From Baekduia soli (lineage in GTDB: Bacteria > Actinomycetota > Thermoleophilia > Solirubrobacterales > Solirubrobacteraceae): 64,000 nucleotides of DNA. Position numbers and translations under genes: made by a program. The notes below the pieces were generated by a model. That model ran no database searches. It had not been told where the DNA came from and was given only the letters and a program-made list of their open reading frames with translations. How positions within the stretch are numbered: position 1 is the stretch's first letter; every line of letters begins with the position of its first letter. Shown here one piece after another: positions 62,258 through 64,000 of the stretch. The DNA is taken from the NCBI RefSeq assembly GCF_007970665.1, contig NZ_CP042430.1, forward strand, positions 496,001 through 560,000, given 5' to 3'.

Positions 62258-63225
62258 GCGCGCCCCTCCACCTCGTCGGGGGCCGGCGCGCCGGTCAGGA
62301 TCACGAACGCGTCGTCCAGCGTCGGCTGGCGCAGGCCGAGGTCCTCGATCTCGACGCCGGCGTCGGCGATGGCCGAGGCCAGCTCGGCGATGGCGGCCAC
62401 GCCGCCCTCGGCGGGGGCGGTGGCCGAGCGCCCCGCGCGGTCGACGACCGGGGCGGCGCCGGCGACCCGGCCGAGGATCTCCGCCACGTCGTCGAGGTCG
62501 CCGGGATCGACCACGACGACGTGGAGCTGGTCGCCGCCGACCTGGCGCTTGAGGCTGCGCGCGTCCCCGCGCGCGATGACCCGGCCGTGGTCGACGACGA
62601 CGATGTCGTCGGCCAGCCGGTCGGCCTCCTCGAGGTACTGGGTCGTCAGCAGGATCGTCGCGCCGCCGGCCACCAGGCCGTCGAGGACCTCCCACAGGTC
62701 GTTGCGGGCACGGGGGTCCAGGCCGGTGGTCGGCTCGTCGAGGAAGAGGATCTCGGGCTCGGCGACGAGCGTGGCGGCGAGGTCGAGCCGGCGGCGCATG
62801 CCGCCGGAGTAGTCGCGCGCGAGCTTGTCCCCGGCGTCGGTCAGCGAGAACTGCGCGAGCAGGTCGGTGGCGCGGCGCAGGGACGCGCGGCGCCCGAGGT
62901 GGTGCAGCTCGCCGATCATCGTGAGGTTCTCGTGGCCGGTCAGCAGGCCGTCGACCGTCGCGTCCTGGGCGGCCAGGCCGATGCTGCGCCGCACCCCGAC
63001 GGGGTCGGTGCGGATGTCATGGCCGGCGACGCTCGCGGTGCCGGCGTCGGGCTTGGTGAGGGTCGTCAGGACGCGCACGGCCGTGGTCTTGCCGGCGCCG
63101 TTGGGGCCCAGCAGCGCGCACACCGCGCCGCGGGCGACGTCTAGGTCCACGCCGTCCAGCGCGCGCTTGTCCCCGTAGCGCTTCACGAGCCCGTGGGCCT
63201 CGATCGCGTTCGTGGTGGTCGTCAT
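62254..63225 (-). CDS. ABC transporter ATPase (DrrA-like)
   Basis: A 323-residue ATPase. Walker A is LLGPNGAGKTT near residue 40, the Q-loop is GLAAQDATVDGLLTG, the signature is DYSGGMRRRLDLA near residue 138, Walker B is ILFLDEPTTGLDPRA near residue 160, and the switch His position reads TTQYLEEAD (Gln, as in DrrA proteins). The C-terminal 90 residues form the DrrA regulatory extension ending in QPTLDDAFVILTG. ATG 63225 is the first good start. Daunorubicin-type exporters have this pair; the substrate here is unknown. Confidence 0.94.
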   Translation of the reverse strand: MTTTTNAIEAHGLVKRYGDKRALDGVDLDVARGAVCALLGPNGAGKTTAVRVLTTLTKPDAGTASVAGHDIRTDPVGVRRSIGLAAQDATVDGLLTGHENLTMIGELHHLGRRASLRRATDLLAQFSLTDAGDKLARDYSGGMRRRLDLAATLVAEPEILFLDEPTTGLDPRARNDLWEVLDGLVAGGATILLTTQYLEEADRLADDIVVVDHGRVIARGDARSLKRQVGGDQLHVVVVDPGDLDDVAEILGRVAGAAPVVDRAGRSATAPAEGGVAAIAELASAIADAGVEIEDLGLRQPTLDDAFVILTGAPAPDEVEGRA

Positions 63226-63297
63226 CGGCCCGGGACCCTCGCACACGACCCGTCGGCCACCAGGGGGCTACCTCCACCTCTGCCCCACCTCGGCGCG

Positions 63298-64000
63298 TCA
63301 GGACCCGGGCGGGGCGTCGGCGCGCGCCGCCGCACCCGGGCCGGGGACGTTGCGGAAGCGGAACGGCCCGGGCTCGCGCGCGGGCTGGACGAACCACGCC
63401 TCGCCCGTGCCGCCGCCGGCGAGGATGCGCAGCACGGCGTCGGCGACCTCCTCGGCGGGGATCAGGGTGACCCGGGTGCTCGACAGCATGTCGCGGATCG
63501 GGTCGATGATCCGCGACTCCGCGAAGGCGGGGCACAGCGCGTTGTAGGTGATGTTGTCGGCCTGCAGCACAGGCCCGAGGGAGCGGGCCAGCCCGACGAC
63601 CGCGTGCTTGTTGGCGGCGTAGAGCGGGTCGAAGGGCACCGCGGTCAGCCCGGCCAGCGAGGCGGTGGCCACGATCGCGCCGCCGCCGCGCGCCTTCAGC
63701 GCGGGCAGCACCGCGTGGGTGCCGAACACCACGCCGTCGAGGTTGGCGCCGTTGGCGCGCCGGTACAGCGCGAGGTCGAAGTCCTCGCCGACGCCGCACC
63801 CGGTCATGACGCCCGCGTTGAGGAACGCGATGTCGACGCCGCCGCAGCGGTCCACCGCGAACTGCACCATGGCGCGGTCGGCCTCCATGTCCGAGACGTC
63901 GCAGACGACGGCGTGGCCGCCCACGAGGGCGGCGACCTCATCGGCGCCGCGGGCGTCGAGGTCGGCCACGACCACCTCCGCGCCCGCGCCGGCCAGCGCG
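63298..64000 (-). CDS. short-chain dehydrogenase/reductase (5' end off the right edge)
   Basis: The C-terminal 233 residues of a classical SDR; the start and the TGxxxGxG motif lie beyond the window. Visible are VVADLDARGADEV (Asp for NAD), CDVSDMEADRAM, IAFLNAGVMTG (NAG), ATASLAGL (Ser), and DPLYAANKHAV (catalytic Tyr and Lys). FVQPAREPGPFRFRN near the end is a lineage-specific tail. It is upstream of the DrrAB-like pair on the same strand, with 72 bp between. Confidence 0.9.
   Translation of the reverse strand, partial: ALAGAGAEVVVADLDARGADEVAALVGGHAVVCDVSDMEADRAMVQFAVDRCGGVDIAFLNAGVMTGCGVGEDFDLALYRRANGANLDGVVFGTHAVLPALKARGGGAIVATASLAGLTAVPFDPLYAANKHAVVGLARSLGPVLQADNITYNALCPAFAESRIIDPIRDMLSSTRVTLIPAEEVADAVLRILAGGGTGEAWFVQPAREPGPFRFRNVPGPGAAARADAPPGS

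Overview
The window is very GC-rich (by eye above 70%), densely packed and uses GTG and TTG starts often. It encodes an F420-type luciferase-like oxidoreductase, many GntR/TetR regulators, CoA-linked catabolism and DrrAB-type export. This points to a soil-type Actinomycetota chromosome; the mix resembles Solirubrobacterales/Thermoleophilia, but that placement is an inference from gene content. I see no rRNA, tRNA, CRISPR array or prophage, and one intact insertion sequence.

Layout. 1-5300: a left-edge SnoaL-like gene, an enoyl-CoA hydratase, a divergent bicupin, a YciI remnant, DUF2000, an LLM oxidoreductase and a Tim44-like pair. 5391-9944: Zn dehydrogenase, two head-to-head PAP2 phosphatases, a DAG-kinase-like lipid kinase and a DUF1206 membrane protein. 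9976-17343 (reverse): a GT2 synthase, then an operon of HpcH aldolase, giant indolepyruvate:ferredoxin oxidoreductase and FMN 2-hydroxyacid oxidase. 17622-24930: Zn alcohol dehydrogenase, a complete IS481-family element, a TetR/MFS efflux pair with tandem operators, DUF72, a His-tailed membrane protein and a SpoIIE-type phosphatase. 25097-31339: two exported proteins, then a reverse operon of deacetylase, small CxxC protein, CobW GTPase and asparaginase.

31535-40694 is the most interesting block. It holds a CaiB-type CoA transferase, a GntR regulator, a divergent B12 acyl-CoA mutase (separate large and small subunits), a crotonase, a MeaB GTPase and 2-oxoacid dehydrogenase E1/E2. Two copies of the 17-bp palindrome TCCGATATNATATCGGA sit in the promoters of this block and overlap the likely -10 elements. 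The genes look like a regulated route for activating a carboxylic acid to its CoA ester, rearranging the carbon skeleton with B12 and oxidising the product; the substrate is unknown.

40691-47998: orphan LuxR regulator, TetR, a PRISE-type reductase, and a hydantoinase/oxoprolinase operon (hyuA-hyuB-gntR) with a 16-bp palindrome in its promoter. 48075-56296: small membrane protein, Ca2+/H+ antiporter, an alcohol-to-acid oxidation operon (ADH, ALDH, DUF779), a universal stress protein and a P-type ATPase. 56345-64000: hydrolase, SDR, aldo-keto reductase, SGNH hydrolase, a TetR-SMR efflux unit with a 28-bp operator, a DrrAB-type ABC exporter and a right-edge SDR.

Three genes (E2, hyuB and the P-type ATPase) are broken by a total of four apparent one-base losses, all in runs of C (or G on the other strand). 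The shared pattern suggests sequence error more than real decay.
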